Origin: Lactobacillus bombicola
GTDB taxonomy: Bacteria > Bacillota > Bacilli > Lactobacillales > Lactobacillaceae
Direction of reading: 5' to 3'
Length of the DNA stretch: 64,000 nt
Assembly: GCF_900112665.1 (NCBI RefSeq)
Contig: NZ_FOMN01000001.1
Coordinates: 277,187 to 341,186 of the forward strand
Part shown: positions 36,682-47,546 of the stretch, in pieces
Layout: the number at the start of each line of letters is the position of its first letter
How positions within the stretch are numbered: the first letter of the stretch is position 1
The notes under the pieces: generated by a model
The model's database searches: none
Seen by the model: the letters and a program-made list of their open reading frames with translations, nothing else
What the model was told of the DNA's origin: nothing
Made by a program: the position numbers and the translations under genes

Positions 36682-37155
36682 CTAAAATTCAATTGCAAAT
36701 CGAACATTTGCAACTAGTTTACGGGGAATAGTTAACTGCTTCCGCCTTGTTTTAATTTTAATTTCCAATTTTATTTCGTCATTAGTATATGACTTTAAAA
36801 TACCTTCATATTCTTTTTGGTTATCGATTTTTTGATAAAGTGCAATGTGAATGTAATTATTCAAAGCCTTTTGCCAATCATTATTAGTTTTTATTGGTCG
36901 CTCAATACCAGGAGAAGAAACTTCTAAAATATAGGGGTCAGGAAATGGATCGGGGCTTAATTCATCTAACTTAGTAGAAATCAGCTCACTAAGCCCAGCA
37001 ATTTCATCCATATCAATTCCATCATCTCGATCCACATATATGCGTAAATAATTTTGTCCTTTTTCTTTCACATATTCACTATCTACCAATTCATCTCCAC
37101 GTGACTTTATAATTGGGATAATTTCTGCAAGAACAGCTTCTTTAACTTTCGCCAA
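36682..37155 (-). CDS. rimP: Ribosome maturation factor RimP
   Basis: TTG 37155 is the start because GGAGG lies 7 bases before it; 157 residues. A longer upstream frame would run through the leader hairpin. The protein helps 30S assembly. The motifs [20 protein letters not shown] and [14 protein letters not shown] are typical of RimP. First gene of rimP-nusA-rnpM-ylxQ-infB-rbfA. Confidence 0.95.
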   Translation of the reverse strand: MAKVKEAVLAEIIPIIKSRGDELVDSEYVKEKGQNYLRIYVDRDDGIDMDEIAGLSELISTKLDELSPDPFPDPYILEVSSPGIERPIKTNNDWQKALNNYIHIALYQKIDNQKEYEGILKSYTNDEIKLEIKIKTRRKQLTIPRKLVANVRFAIEF

Positions 37156-37171
37156 GTACTTTCCTCCGTAA

Positions 37172-37200
37172 TAAAAAGAGTGAGCAATCAATGCTCACTC
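37172..37200 (-). terminator. Terminator-like hairpin in the rimP leader
   Basis: Perfect 9-base arms GAGTGAGCA / TGCTCACTC, 5-base loop, then TTTTTATT on the minus strand, followed immediately by the rimP ribosome binding site. It lies downstream of the rimP promoter, so it can act as an attenuator of the operon as well as terminating polC. Confidence 0.8.
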
Positions 37201-37228
37201 CGAATCACTTATTCGAACTTCTTTATTA

Positions 37229-37257
37229 ATTATATCATATTTATACTAATACTGCAA
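37229..37257 (-). promoter_or_regulatory. rimP-nusA-infB operon promoter
   Basis: Minus-strand TTGCAG (37252-37257), 17 bases, TATAAT (37229-37234). The -35 box begins 3 bases after the polC stop codon. Confidence 0.8.
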
Positions 37258-37260
37258 AAA

Positions 37261-40200
37261 TCAAAAGAGTGATAGTTGATTTTGATCAGGCAAGCCTTCC
37301 AAAACACCATTTTCTTCTAAATAGTCCATGATTGTCTGCGATACTTTGCCCCTTTTTGCCAAATCTTCTTTTGATAAAAATTCTTGTTCTGCTCGTGCAG
37401 CAACAATTTGTTTTGCAGCATTTATCCCTAAGCCAGGAACGGCATTAAATGGCGCTAAAATTGTATGTTGGTCAACAATTGTAAAATTAGTTGCTTCAGA
37501 TTTATTAATATCAACCATTTTTATACTAATACCACGTTCAAGACACTCATTAGCAATTTCTAAAACAGTTAATAGACTTTTATCTTTAGCAGAAGCATCA
37601 TTACCTTTGGCTTGAAGGTCACTCATTGCCTTTTTAACAGTATTTTTACCATGACTCATTGCTACTAAATCAAACAGATCAGCCCGAACTGAAAAATAAG
37701 CAGTGTAATATATTTCAGGATAGTAAACTTTAAACCAAGCAATTCTTAAGGCCATTAAAATATAAGCAGTAGCGTGGGCCTTCGGAAACATATATTTTAT
37801 TTTCAAACAAGACTGAATATACCAACTAGGAATTTTATTATTTTCTTGTAAAACAGCCATGTCTTCCTCACTGATACCACGACCATGCCGAACCGATTCC
37901 ATAGTCGAAAAGGCAACTTCAGGTTTAACGCCCCAGTGAATAAGATCTGTCATAATATTATCACGACAACCAATTACATTTTTCAGTTTGCAAATACCAT
38001 TATTAATTAGTTCCTCTGCATTACCTAACCAGACATCCGTCCCATGAGAAAGACCAGAAATCTGTAATAGTTCGGAAAAAGTAGTTGGCTTAGTTTCTTC
38101 AAGCATACCACGAACAAATCTCGTTCCAAATTCTGGTACTCCTAAAGTTCCAGTTTTAGATTGTATTTGCTCTGGTGTCACTCCTAAGATATCAGGACTA
38201 GAAAATAATGACATAACGCCGGGATCATCAGGTGGAATAGACAGTGGGTCTACTCCTGATAGGTCTTGAAGCATTCTAATCATCGTTGGATCATCATGTC
38301 CTAAAATATCAAATTTCAATATATTGTCATGAATCGAATGAAAATCAAAATGAGTTGTTTTCCATGTTGCATTAACATCATCTGCTGGGTATTGTACTGG
38401 AGTAAAATCATAAATATCCATATCATCCGGAACTACAACAATACCAGCTGGATGTTGCCCAGTTGTTCGTTTTACTCCGCTGACTCCTGCTGCTAAACGA
38501 TCTAATTCTGCTCTTCGCAGATTTAACTCTTTTTCATCATCGTAATGTTTAGCATAACCATATGCTGTTTTATCTGCAACTGTCGCAATTGTCCCAGCTC
38601 GATAAGAATTTACGGGGCCAAACATCACCCGAATAAAATTATGTGCCACTGGTTGATAGTCACCAGAAAAGTTCAAATCAATATCTGGAACTTTATCTCC
38701 GTGAAAACCTAAAAAAGTGGCAAAAGGTATATCTTGGCCGTCTTTGACCAAATCTGTATCACATTTGGGACACTTTTTATCAGGTAAATCATAGCCAGAA
38801 CCATATTCACCATTCTCAAAAAATTGGGAATATTTACATTTCGGACAACGATAATGCGGCGCGAGTGGATTAACTTCCGTAATTCCAGACATTGTTGCAA
38901 CAAGACTAGAACCAACTGACCCACGTGAACCAACTAAATAACCGTCTTTATTTGACTTAGCAACTAATCGTTGTGATATTAAGTAAATTACTGCATAGCC
39001 ATTTGAAATAATCGAATGCAATTCCATATCAACACGGTCTTGAACTAGCTTAGGTAGCGGATTGCCATAAAGCTCATGCGCTTTATCATACGTCAGCTTT
39101 TTCATTTCTTCATCAGCATTTTCAATATGTGGCGGATAAAGTCCATCTTTAATTGGTGCAATTTCTTCAACTGATTCAGCAATTTTATTTGGATTTGTAA
39201 TAACAATTTCTTGAGCCGCTTCTTCACCCAGAAAACTAAAAGCATCTAGCATTTCTTGAGTAGTATAAAAATGCAAATCAGGTTGTTTTTTATTTCGATC
39301 AGGGTTACCCCTTTGCGCAGAAATTAAAATTGTCCTGTAAATAGCGTCATGCGGTTCAACGTAATGGGCATCTCCAGTTGCAACAACGGGCTTATTTAAT
39401 TCTTGCCCTAATTGATATATATTACTTAAAATTTCTTCTAATTCTGCTTCATCGGCAATTAGGTGATCGTCAATCATTGCGGCGTAATTTGCAGGTGGTT
39501 GAATTTCCAAATAATCATAAAATTCTGCCTTCTTGCGTGCTTCATCATACCCTTTTTGCATCATTGCAGTAAAAACTTCACCTTCACCACAGCCAGATCC
39601 ATAAAGCAAGCCTTCATGGTTTTCAATTAAATCAGATTTAGGGGTACGTGGAATACGATAAAAGTCTTCAGTGCTCGCAATAGAAATTAAACGATACATA
39701 TTTTTTAAGCCAGCTTGAGTTTGAGCCAATATAGACATATGTTGCGGTCGTGCTCTTTTAAACACTTGACCGTGAGCCGCATAATCATTCATTTTCCCCA
39801 AATCGTCCTCACCAAATTTTTCAGTAAAGGCAGTAAGTAGTTTAAACATTAAATAGCCCGTTGCTTCTGCATCTTGATTTGCTCTGTGATGATGTTCAAG
39901 TACAACATTGTATTTTTTAGCTAATGAATCGAGGGTGTGTCGCGTTTGTTCTGGATGAAGTAGCCTTGAAATTTCAAGGGTATCAACTACTGGCTGTGTG
40001 ATTTCACTCAAATTTGCTCTTTTTAAAGCAGCATTTACAAAACCGACATCAAATTGAACATTATGCCCACAAAGCGGCCTTGCACCATAAAAATCCTGAA
40101 ACTGTTTGATTACAACATCTTCATCATCAGCAGCTTCTACCATTTCATCCGTAATAGAAGTTAAGTTAATCGTTTGTTCACTTAAAGGGTGATGCGGATT

Positions 40201-41568
40201 TATAAATTTATCAAACCGATCAATTACTTCGCCATTTTTCATTTTTACAGCACCAATTTCGATAATAGTGTCATAAACTGACGATAATCCAGTTGTTTCA
40301 ACATCAAAAATTACGAATTCTTGATCTTCATATTTCATTGGCGCAGGATTAAGGATCAATAAGGCATGATCATCAATCATATTTGCTTCAAGACCATAAA
40401 CAATCTTTATACCATTCTTCTTGCCAGCATTATAAGCTTCAGGAAAGGCTTGTACATCTGCATGATCTGTAATAGCAATCGCCTTTTGCCCAAATCGTTT
40501 AGCTGCTAAAACAAAATCAGTCGCTGTATTAGTTGCATCAAGCTGACTCATATTAGTATGCAAATGCAATTCAATACGCTTCTCTTCACCTTTATACTTT
40601 TCAATTCTCTCAGTATGCTCAACTATTTCAAAAGAAGAAATATTGAAAACAACGTCGTGGCTCCATTGATCTTCAGCTGCAGTACCCTGCATCTTAGCCC
40701 AAGTTCCCCGTTTCAATTTACTAATATTTTCTAGTTGCTCATCATCCGAAATAAACTTTTTGAATGAAATTGAATCAGTATAATCAGTAATTTCTCCCAT
40801 ATAAATATGAGAGCCGTTTTTAAGTTCCCGTACATCAGTATTAAAAATGTTGCCCTCAATAACCACATTTCTGGTTCCGGCAATAACATCCTTAATTTGA
40901 GTTACTGTCATTTTTTTATCAAGTGTTCGGTTACCATAGCGCGTTTTTTTAGTTTGATAAATCGGTTTTTTAGAGTATTCCTTTGGTGGGGTTGCCAAAT
41001 AAGCCTCTTGCATATTTTGCTCATGCTGCTCCTGTAATTGCTGTAAACTTGCTAAATTACTTTGTGAGCTGGCCTCATCGATTTCCGTTACAAACTTTAA
41101 ATTGAAAAAGCCGTAATCTCTCATTTCAATTGCTAACTGGTCTAATACCTTTTGTTCCAATAACCCATCTACCACTAAATTGTCAACCGGAATAATCCAC
41201 CGTCCATCTTCTTTTCGCGGTTGATGGCTTGCAATGAACTCTCGTGCAACTGGTTGCAATAGTTGCGAGGTTTGAACTGCATATTGCCAATAGTCAGTTA
41301 AATAATTATCATCTCCGTTTTCTGATCGCACAAACAAATGTGTTTTAACAAATGAAGAAAAGCTTGCCGTCATTGCCTTATTTAGAGCATCATAAGTGGC
41401 AAACTTTAACGGTGTAGCAAAAAGAACATGGATATCCCATCTATGCTCTTTAGCGTAAACATCCACGTTCTCAATTTGGCCCTTTTGCAGTATATCCTCA
41501 TCTTCAAATTGTTTAGGGAAATTAATCTGCTCTAACAGGCGTAAGAAAAGTTCGTTTTTATTCGTCAC
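37261..41568 (-). CDS. polC: DNA polymerase III alpha subunit, PolC type
   Basis: This 1435-residue replicative polymerase is specific to low-GC Gram-positives. In order: N-terminal domain, OB fold (about 235-320), PHP domain (about 325-, RIELHLHTNMSQLDATN) split by the DEDDh 3'-5' exonuclease (FVIFDVETTGLSS near 420, with CGHNVQFDVGF). A Cys4 zinc module (CPKCKYSQFF and CPKCDTDLV) and the polymerase core follow, with fingers ending GVPEFGTRFVRGML and KYMFPKAHATAYILMALR. The end SLF resembles a beta-clamp-binding motif QLSLF. Full length, 5 bases after proS. Confidence 0.98.
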   Translation of the reverse strand: MTNKNELFLRLLEQINFPKQFEDEDILQKGQIENVDVYAKEHRWDIHVLFATPLKFATYDALNKAMTASFSSFVKTHLFVRSENGDDNYLTDYWQYAVQTSQLLQPVAREFIASHQPRKEDGRWIIPVDNLVVDGLLEQKVLDQLAIEMRDYGFFNLKFVTEIDEASSQSNLASLQQLQEQHEQNMQEAYLATPPKEYSKKPIYQTKKTRYGNRTLDKKMTVTQIKDVIAGTRNVVIEGNIFNTDVRELKNGSHIYMGEITDYTDSISFKKFISDDEQLENISKLKRGTWAKMQGTAAEDQWSHDVVFNISSFEIVEHTERIEKYKGEEKRIELHLHTNMSQLDATNTATDFVLAAKRFGQKAIAITDHADVQAFPEAYNAGKKNGIKIVYGLEANMIDDHALLILNPAPMKYEDQEFVIFDVETTGLSSVYDTIIEIGAVKMKNGEVIDRFDKFINPHHPLSEQTINLTSITDEMVEAADDEDVVIKQFQDFYGARPLCGHNVQFDVGFVNAALKRANLSEITQPVVDTLEISRLLHPEQTRHTLDSLAKKYNVVLEHHHRANQDAEATGYLMFKLLTAFTEKFGEDDLGKMNDYAAHGQVFKRARPQHMSILAQTQAGLKNMYRLISIASTEDFYRIPRTPKSDLIENHEGLLYGSGCGEGEVFTAMMQKGYDEARKKAEFYDYLEIQPPANYAAMIDDHLIADEAELEEILSNIYQLGQELNKPVVATGDAHYVEPHDAIYRTILISAQRGNPDRNKKQPDLHFYTTQEMLDAFSFLGEEAAQEIVITNPNKIAESVEEIAPIKDGLYPPHIENADEEMKKLTYDKAHELYGNPLPKLVQDRVDMELHSIISNGYAVIYLISQRLVAKSNKDGYLVGSRGSVGSSLVATMSGITEVNPLAPHYRCPKCKYSQFFENGEYGSGYDLPDKKCPKCDTDLVKDGQDIPFATFLGFHGDKVPDIDLNFSGDYQPVAHNFIRVMFGPVNSYRAGTIATVADKTAYGYAKHYDDEKELNLRRAELDRLAAGVSGVKRTTGQHPAGIVVVPDDMDIYDFTPVQYPADDVNATWKTTHFDFHSIHDNILKFDILGHDDPTMIRMLQDLSGVDPLSIPPDDPGVMSLFSSPDILGVTPEQIQSKTGTLGVPEFGTRFVRGMLEETKPTTFSELLQISGLSHGTDVWLGNAEELINNGICKLKNVIGCRDNIMTDLIHWGVKPEVAFSTMESVRHGRGISEEDMAVLQENNKIPSWYIQSCLKIKYMFPKAHATAYILMALRIAWFKVYYPEIYYTAYFSVRADLFDLVAMSHGKNTVKKAMSDLQAKGNDASAKDKSLLTVLEIANECLERGISIKMVDINKSEATNFTIVDQHTILAPFNAVPGLGINAAKQIVAARAEQEFLSKEDLAKRGKVSQTIMDYLEENGVLEGLPDQNQLSLF

Positions 41569-41573
41569 GAAAA

Positions 41574-43274
41574 TTATCCTAACTCTTTATTTACAAAATC
41601 TGCTAGTTCAGTAGTTGTCATCTCAGTAGCCACTTCATCACTTGGTCGCTTAACTTCAATAATTCCTTCACTAGCCTTTTTACCAATTGTAATACGAACG
41701 GTAGCACCAATCAAATCAGCATCAGCAAATTTAACACCGGGACGTTCATTGCGGTCATCGTATAAAACATCATAATTTTTACTGAACTCTGCTTCAAGTT
41801 GCTCAGCTAATCTAGTCTGTGCTTCATCTTTCATTTTCATTTGGACTATGTGCAAATTGAATGGAGCAATTTCTTTTGGCCATGCAATACCAAATTTCGT
41901 CAAATGCTGCTCAATTACAGCTGATAAAACACGTGTAACGCCAATACCGTATGAGCCCATAATCACTGGTTGTGATTTTCCATTTTGATCTAAAAAATCA
42001 GCTCCCATTTTTTCAGTATAATATGTACCAAGTTTAAAAATATGTCCTACTTCAATTGAAGTAGTAAATTTAAGCGGTAAATGGTCGACTGGATCAGGTT
42101 CACCTTCATTGGCAACACGAAGATCACTGACTTGGTCAATTTTAAGATCACGATCAAAATTAACGTTCTTTAATTGGTAACCATTCTCATTTGCGCCAAC
42201 AACAGTATTGACTAAATTCTTAATTGTTTCATCAGCAATAATTTGATCAGCCCAGGTAGCATTTATTGGACCTACGCTTCCCTTTTTCAAGCCAGTAAGC
42301 TGGTATAATTCATCATCACTAGCGACTCTTACTGAATCTGCATCAAGTAGATGAGTAAGCTTTACTTCATTAACTTGCTTATCACCACGAATTAAGACCA
42401 GTACATGATCTTTTTCATTAACTATATAAAGGATGCTTTTTACAATTTTAGTTGCTGGCACATTTAAAAATTTCGTTAAATCAGCAATGGTTTCTTGTCC
42501 TGGAGTGGCAACCTTAACAATTGCTTCTTCCTTTTCTTGACTAGGCTTGAAAGTATCAACACTAACCGCCATTTCTAAATTAGCAGAGTATGTATTAGTT
42601 TCGTTAGTGGCAATTGTATCTTCTCCAATAGCTGCCGGAGCTTGGAATTCAGTAGAATTTTTACCACCCATGGTACCAGAATCGGCAATTACTGCTGTCA
42701 CATTAACTCCACAACGTTTGAAAATAGCTTCAAATGCCTTCTTTTCATCATTAAATTGTTCATCCAATTGTTCTCTAGTAGCAGCGAAACTATAGGCATC
42801 CAGCATAATGAATTCACGCGTTCTTAATAAACCAAACCGTGGCCGATTTTCATCACGAAATTTATTTTGAATTTGGTATAAAGCAATTGGCATTTGCTTA
42901 TAGCTTTTGATGCTTTTAGCAACAATTTGCGTAAATGTTTCCTCATGAGTCGGTCCTAGTAAACTTTGCCGACCATGCCGATCATTTAATCTAAACATTT
43001 CTAAACCGTATTTTTGCCAACGCCCTGATTCTTCCCATAATGAAGCAGGTAGTAATTCTGGCATAGCCATTTCCGGCACATTGATTTTGGCCATTTCTTC
43101 TTTTATTATCTGTTCAACTTTGGTTAAGACGCGATAACCTAATGGTAAATATGCATAAACACCAGCAGTTACTTGCCGAACATAACCACCCCGAAGCATC
43201 AGCTTGTGACTAGCCGCAACTGCATCAGCTGGAGCCTCCTTTAAAGTAGGTATAAATAATTTAGATTGACGCAT
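41574..43274 (-). CDS. proS: Prolyl-tRNA synthetase
   Basis: ATG 43274, behind GGGGGAG, is the start; 566 residues. A class II aminoacyl-tRNA synthetase of the bacterial type: motif 2 around FRDENRPRFGLLRTREF, the inserted YbaK-like editing domain (about 225-395, VPATKIVKSILY), motif 3 with GSYGIGVTRVLSAVIEQ, and a C-terminal anticodon-binding domain. It charges tRNA-Pro in the cytosol. It lies between rseP and polC as in many Lactobacillales. Confidence 0.98.
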   Translation of the reverse strand: MRQSKLFIPTLKEAPADAVAASHKLMLRGGYVRQVTAGVYAYLPLGYRVLTKVEQIIKEEMAKINVPEMAMPELLPASLWEESGRWQKYGLEMFRLNDRHGRQSLLGPTHEETFTQIVAKSIKSYKQMPIALYQIQNKFRDENRPRFGLLRTREFIMLDAYSFAATREQLDEQFNDEKKAFEAIFKRCGVNVTAVIADSGTMGGKNSTEFQAPAAIGEDTIATNETNTYSANLEMAVSVDTFKPSQEKEEAIVKVATPGQETIADLTKFLNVPATKIVKSILYIVNEKDHVLVLIRGDKQVNEVKLTHLLDADSVRVASDDELYQLTGLKKGSVGPINATWADQIIADETIKNLVNTVVGANENGYQLKNVNFDRDLKIDQVSDLRVANEGEPDPVDHLPLKFTTSIEVGHIFKLGTYYTEKMGADFLDQNGKSQPVIMGSYGIGVTRVLSAVIEQHLTKFGIAWPKEIAPFNLHIVQMKMKDEAQTRLAEQLEAEFSKNYDVLYDDRNERPGVKFADADLIGATVRITIGKKASEGIIEVKRPSDEVATEMTTTELADFVNKELG

Positions 43275-43308
43275 TAATTTCTCCCCCAAAATAACTTTTT
43301 AAAAAATT

Positions 43309-44568
43309 CTATTTAATAAAATAGCGATATATGTCATTGCCAGTCACTGCAATAATCAAAATAAGTAACAGTCCAAAACCGATTAGTTCTACTAACGCCT
43401 CATGATCTTCTGAAATTGGTTTACCACGAACAATTTCAATTAAATTAAGCAAAAACTTTCCTCCATCTAAACCAGGAATTGGAATCATGTTTACAATCCC
43501 CAAGTTTATTGAAATCATCGCTAAAAATGCCAAAATATACGGTAACCCTAATTGTGATACTTGTGATGTTTGTGAATATATTCCAACTGGACCTGATAGT
43601 TTATTTAAACTAAAATGTCTGAACAATCCACCAACAGCATTAAAAATCATTCCAGTTGTTGATACGGCCATCTCCCATCCTCGTTGAGCCTTGGCAGAAA
43701 TATGCTCATCACTTTGTGCATGGATTCCGATTTGATAGATGGTTTGGCCCTGAACTTTAATTGATTTTGGCTTAACACTAGCTGTCTTTGTTTGACCATC
43801 TTTATTAATAAAGGAAACTTTAATATTTTTTCCCTTACTATGATTAATAAAGTCAGAAACCTCTTGAAAAGTAGTAATCTTGTAATTGTTAATTTTAATT
43901 AGTCTAGAGCCTGGTTCGATTTTCGCCAATTTAGCAGGTGAATTAGTATCGACATGACTAACAGTTGTTGTAGCTGGACCTGGAATTGTAAAGGTCCAAA
44001 TCATAAAAACAACAAAGCCCAAAATAATATTCATTAATGGACCAGCGATATTAGTCGCTAATTTTTGCCAAACATTGGCTTCTTGAAATTGAGTATCACG
44101 CGGAGCAATAATTAATTCGGTTTTTGTTTGATCGATTATAGTAGCATCATGATTAACATGATAGGTTACTCGATCTGCCTCATTGCCATTTTCATATCCT
44201 GAAATAAATAACTCATCAACCAAATCAGCTTTTGTAATTAAGACTGGGATGCCCTCAATTGGCACATCTGATTTAGAAGCATCAATTTTGATAACTTCGT
44301 TTTGCTCATTTAACTGTAGAATCACCGTCATCCCGGGTTCAAGTGCTGTGTCGTCATCTTTACCTGCTAAACGAACATAGCCACCTAATGGCAGCCAACG
44401 GATGGTATACGTGGTTGGATTACGACGCACTTGAAAAAGTTTTGGCCCCATTCCAATCGAAAATTCACGTACCAAAATACCACATTTTTTAGCAACAATG
44501 AAGTGCCCGAATTCATGGACAAAAACTAACAACCCAAATACAATTAAAAAAATTAGTATACCTTTCAA
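43309..44568 (-). CDS. rseP: RIP metalloprotease RseP/RasP (site-2 protease)
   Basis: TTG 44568 behind AGGAGA (6 bases) is preferred over a TTG at 44589 that lies before the ribosome binding site; 419 residues. The zinc motif HEFGH lies in the first membrane helix (about 17-21). Two loop inserts and a PDZ domain (about 205-285, SPAKLAKIEPGSRLI) follow, and the second metal-site motif NMIPIPGLDGGK sits near residue 365. Such proteases cut membrane-bound anti-sigma factors, signal peptides and peptide-pheromone precursors. It sits between cdsA and proS. Confidence 0.95.
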   Translation of the reverse strand: MKGILIFLIVFGLLVFVHEFGHFIVAKKCGILVREFSIGMGPKLFQVRRNPTTYTIRWLPLGGYVRLAGKDDDTALEPGMTVILQLNEQNEVIKIDASKSDVPIEGIPVLITKADLVDELFISGYENGNEADRVTYHVNHDATIIDQTKTELIIAPRDTQFQEANVWQKLATNIAGPLMNIILGFVVFMIWTFTIPGPATTTVSHVDTNSPAKLAKIEPGSRLIKINNYKITTFQEVSDFINHSKGKNIKVSFINKDGQTKTASVKPKSIKVQGQTIYQIGIHAQSDEHISAKAQRGWEMAVSTTGMIFNAVGGLFRHFSLNKLSGPVGIYSQTSQVSQLGLPYILAFLAMISINLGIVNMIPIPGLDGGKFLLNLIEIVRGKPISEDHEALVELIGFGLLLILIIAVTGNDIYRYFIK

Positions 44569-44578
44569 AAGAAATCTC

Positions 44579-45376
44579 CTAGTGGACAATACCTAATAAA
44601 GCAGCAAAAACTGGCAAAACAAACAGCATACTGTCGAATCTGTCTAAAATTCCACCATGACCAGGCAAAATTTTACCAGAATCTTTTACATTATAAAAAC
44701 GCTTGTAGGCAGATTCAACTAGGTCCCCCATCTGGCCAACAATGGATAAGATTAAAGCAAAAATCACCAATTCAATTAAAGAATAACCTAATGGAACAAA
44801 ATAGGCATAAATTGTTGCACAAATAACTGCGCAAATTGTTCCTCCAATTGAACCTTCCCAAGTTTTATTGGGACTAATCACTGGCCATAATTTATGTCGA
44901 CCAATTTTTCGACCGATCATATAAGCCCCTGTGTCTGTTAACCAAACCACTACAAATACATAGCAAAGTAAAGCCAGTCCATGCGAACTATTTCTAATTC
45001 CTGCCATATAGTGAAAGCCAGTGCCAATATACAGTGATCCCAAAGTATAAACACCAATATCATCAAAATTTGTTTTATTCTTTGATAAAACAGTCCATGT
45101 TAACATTAACATGATTAATGCAAAATAGATGCCATACTTAGTCCAATTAAATGGCATTGCCTTAATAAAGGTATCTGGAATTGCCCAAGTTATCGTTGCC
45201 AATAATGCTAATACAAAATTAACTGATACTAAAATTTGCTTTTTCATTAAAAATATTTCACTGATTCCAATTGCTGCAAAAGCAACAGTGAGCCAGTCCA
45301 TCCAAAGCCCACCTGCCCAAACAATCGGAATAAACAAAATTAAAGCAATAATTGCTGTGATTACACGTTGTTTCAT
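44579..45376 (-). CDS. cdsA: Phosphatidate cytidylyltransferase
   Basis: This 265-residue integral membrane enzyme makes CDP-diacylglycerol, precursor of phosphatidylglycerol and cardiolipin. About eight membrane helices; the CdsA signature SPNKTWEGSIGG with the C-terminal GHGGILDRFDSMLF. It follows uppS by 17 bases, and rseP begins at its end, the standard order frr-uppS-cdsA-rseP. Confidence 0.97.
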   Translation of the reverse strand: MKQRVITAIIALILFIPIVWAGGLWMDWLTVAFAAIGISEIFLMKKQILVSVNFVLALLATITWAIPDTFIKAMPFNWTKYGIYFALIMLMLTWTVLSKNKTNFDDIGVYTLGSLYIGTGFHYMAGIRNSSHGLALLCYVFVVVWLTDTGAYMIGRKIGRHKLWPVISPNKTWEGSIGGTICAVICATIYAYFVPLGYSLIELVIFALILSIVGQMGDLVESAYKRFYNVKDSGKILPGHGGILDRFDSMLFVLPVFAALLGIVH

Positions 45377-45393
45377 ATATTTACCTAACTACC

Positions 45394-46119
45394 TTATTCA
45401 TCAAGTTTACCAAATCGACGATGACGATTTTCAAAGTCGTTGACAAATTCTTGTAAATCATTTTTATTAAAATCCGGCCAATTTTTCGAACTAAAAGCCA
45501 ATTCAGAATAAGCAAGTTGCCAAAGCATAAAATTAGAAATTCTTTGTTCGCCAGAAGTTCTAATTAACAAGTCTGGTTCTTGAAATTTACCAAAATTAGC
45601 GGTCATTAAATGTTGAGCAATCATTTTTTCATCAATCTGTGCACTAGTTAATTGCCCCATTTCAATTAGAGACCCTAATTCTTGCATAGCTGTTAGAATC
45701 TCTCTTCTTGAGCCGTAATTAAAAGCAAAATTCAAGATTAATCCGGTATTATTAGCTGTTTCAGCCATTGCCTGTTGTACAACATCGTATGTTTTACTTG
45801 GCAATTCGTCAAGATAGCCCATAATGTTAACCTTAACATTATTTTCCATTAGCGTAGGCATAAACTTATCAAAAAAGCGTACTGGTAAATTCATTAAATA
45901 CGCAACTTCTTCTTTGGGACGAGCCCAATTTTCAGTTGAGAAGGCGTACAATGATAGAACTCTAATTCCCAGTTCATTAGCGGCTAAGGTAATACGTTCG
46001 ACATTATACATTCCTTCTCGATGCCCCATAATGCGTTGCTTACCTTGTTGTGTAGCCCATCGCCCGTTGCCATCCATAATAATGGCAAGATGGTTTAACT
46101 GATTCCTTTTTTCTACCAT
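45394..46119 (-). CDS. uppS: Undecaprenyl diphosphate synthase (isoprenyl transferase)
   Basis: This 241-residue cis-prenyltransferase makes the C55 lipid carrier for peptidoglycan and teichoic acids. Motifs: [13 protein letters not shown] (catalytic Asp), [11 protein letters not shown], and [20 protein letters not shown]. It lies 3 bases after frr. The protein functions as a dimer at the inner face of the membrane. Confidence 0.97.
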   Translation of the reverse strand: MVEKRNQLNHLAIIMDGNGRWATQQGKQRIMGHREGMYNVERITLAANELGIRVLSLYAFSTENWARPKEEVAYLMNLPVRFFDKFMPTLMENNVKVNIMGYLDELPSKTYDVVQQAMAETANNTGLILNFAFNYGSRREILTAMQELGSLIEMGQLTSAQIDEKMIAQHLMTANFGKFQEPDLLIRTSGEQRISNFMLWQLAYSELAFSSKNWPDFNKNDLQEFVNDFENRHRRFGKLDE

Positions 46120-46122
46120 TAC

Positions 46123-46680
46123 TTATCCTTGAGTAATTTCTTTTCGTTTTTTATCTGCTAACACATCGATGTTTTTAGTTGCTTCATCAGTAACCTTTTG
46201 AACCTGCTTTTCTAAGTTTCGCTGTTCATCTTCAGTTATTTCATCATCTTTTTGCAATTTTTTCAAACTATTCATTGCATCGCGACGCACATTTCTAACC
46301 GCAATTTTACCTTCTTCAGCCATTTTATTTACTTCTTTAGCAATTTCTTGACGCCTTTCTCCAGTCAATTGCGGAATTACTAACCGAATAACTTTACCAT
46401 CATTGGCTGGGGTTAGCCCCAGGTTAGAAGCTAACAAAGCATGTTCGATATTATCAATACTAGTTTGATCATATGGTGTAATCAATAGCACACGTGGTTC
46501 GGGAATTGTTACACTGGACATTTGTGTTAAAGGCGTTGGGGCACCATAATAGTCAACTTTAATTCCATCTAAAATCGCTGCATTGGCAACCCCAGCTCTA
46601 ACCGTGCCCAGATTCTTTTCAAAAACATGAATCGATTTATCCATATTTTCCTTTGCCTTATTAATAACTTCGTTACTCAT
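46123..46680 (-). CDS. frr: Ribosome recycling factor
   Basis: ATG 46680 behind GGAGG; 185 residues. The first 8 bases overlap the end of pyrH (ATGAGTAA), so the pair is translationally coupled. Typical segments are [21 protein letters not shown] and [20 protein letters not shown]. It splits post-termination ribosomes together with EF-G. Confidence 0.98.
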   Translation of the reverse strand: MSNEVINKAKENMDKSIHVFEKNLGTVRAGVANAAILDGIKVDYYGAPTPLTQMSSVTIPEPRVLLITPYDQTSIDNIEHALLASNLGLTPANDGKVIRLVIPQLTGERRQEIAKEVNKMAEEGKIAVRNVRRDAMNSLKKLQKDDEITEDEQRNLEKQVQKVTDEATKNIDVLADKKRKEITQG

Positions 46681-47404
46681 TTTTTCCTCCTTCAATCATT
46701 GTACCAATATTTTCACCCATGACAGCTCGCTTAATATTACCTTCAGTATTAACGTTAAATACAATTAGAGGTATATTTGTATCCATTGAAAGTGAGCTTG
46801 CCGTTCGATCCATAACTTTTAAGTTCTTTGAAATAACATCAAGTTGGGTCAACTCAGTATATTTAGTGGCATTAGGATCAATTTTGGGATCAGCAGTATA
46901 AACACCATCAACACCGTTTTTGGCCATTAAAATTACATCTGCACCAATTTCTGCTGCCCGAAGAGCTGCCGTTGTATCAGTTGAAAAATATGGGTTACCA
47001 GTACCTCCACCCATAATAATTACGCGTCCTTTTTCTAAATGACGAATTGCTTTTCTTCTAATATATGGCTCAGCAATTTGTCTCATTTCAATTGAAGTTT
47101 GCAATCTAGTAGGAACACCTACATGTTCTAATCCATCTTGAAGTGCTAAACCGTTCATTATGGTAGCTAACATCCCCATATAATCAGCTTGAGAGCGTTC
47201 CATTCCTAGCTTAGCACCAGTTTCACCGCGCCACATATTGCCACCACCACAAACAATGCCAATTTCGACGCCTAAGTCGTGAACCGCCTTTATTTCTTGT
47301 GCTAAATGACTGATAACTGTAGGATCAATTCCCGTACCTTTAGTTCCAGCTAATGCTTCACCGGAAATTTTTAAAACGACTCGCTTATATTTAACTTCAG
47401 TCAT
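46673..47404 (-). CDS. pyrH: UMP kinase
   Basis: This 243-residue hexameric kinase phosphorylates UMP to UDP. It belongs to the amino-acid kinase fold: [13 protein letters not shown] at the start, [11 protein letters not shown], and the C-terminal [18 protein letters not shown] and [20 protein letters not shown] precedes the ATG. In most relatives it follows rpsB-tsf directly; here about 2.5 kb of sugar-utilisation DNA lies between, so it has its own promoter region (extended -10 TATGGTAGAAT, minus strand, near 47440). Confidence 0.98.
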   Translation of the reverse strand: MTEVKYKRVVLKISGEALAGTKGTGIDPTVISHLAQEIKAVHDLGVEIGIVCGGGNMWRGETGAKLGMERSQADYMGMLATIMNGLALQDGLEHVGVPTRLQTSIEMRQIAEPYIRRKAIRHLEKGRVIIMGGGTGNPYFSTDTTAALRAAEIGADVILMAKNGVDGVYTADPKIDPNATKYTELTQLDVISKNLKVMDRTASSLSMDTNIPLIVFNVNTEGNIKRAVMGENIGTMIEGGKNE

Positions 47405-47516
47405 GACAACCTCCTCTATTAACTTAAATTATTCTACCATATAAAGCATACAAATGTAGTACATCAAAACAGCCGGATTCAGTAACCAACCTTAACTAAC
47501 TTATTTTAACAAAAAA

Positions 47517-47535
47517 TCCATTCCTAAAGAATGGA
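47517..47535 (-). terminator. Terminator of the ROK kinase gene
   Basis: TCCATTC / GAATGGA with a 5-base loop and six T on the minus strand, just after the stop codon. Confidence 0.8.
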
Positions 47536-47546
47536 CTTTCACAATA

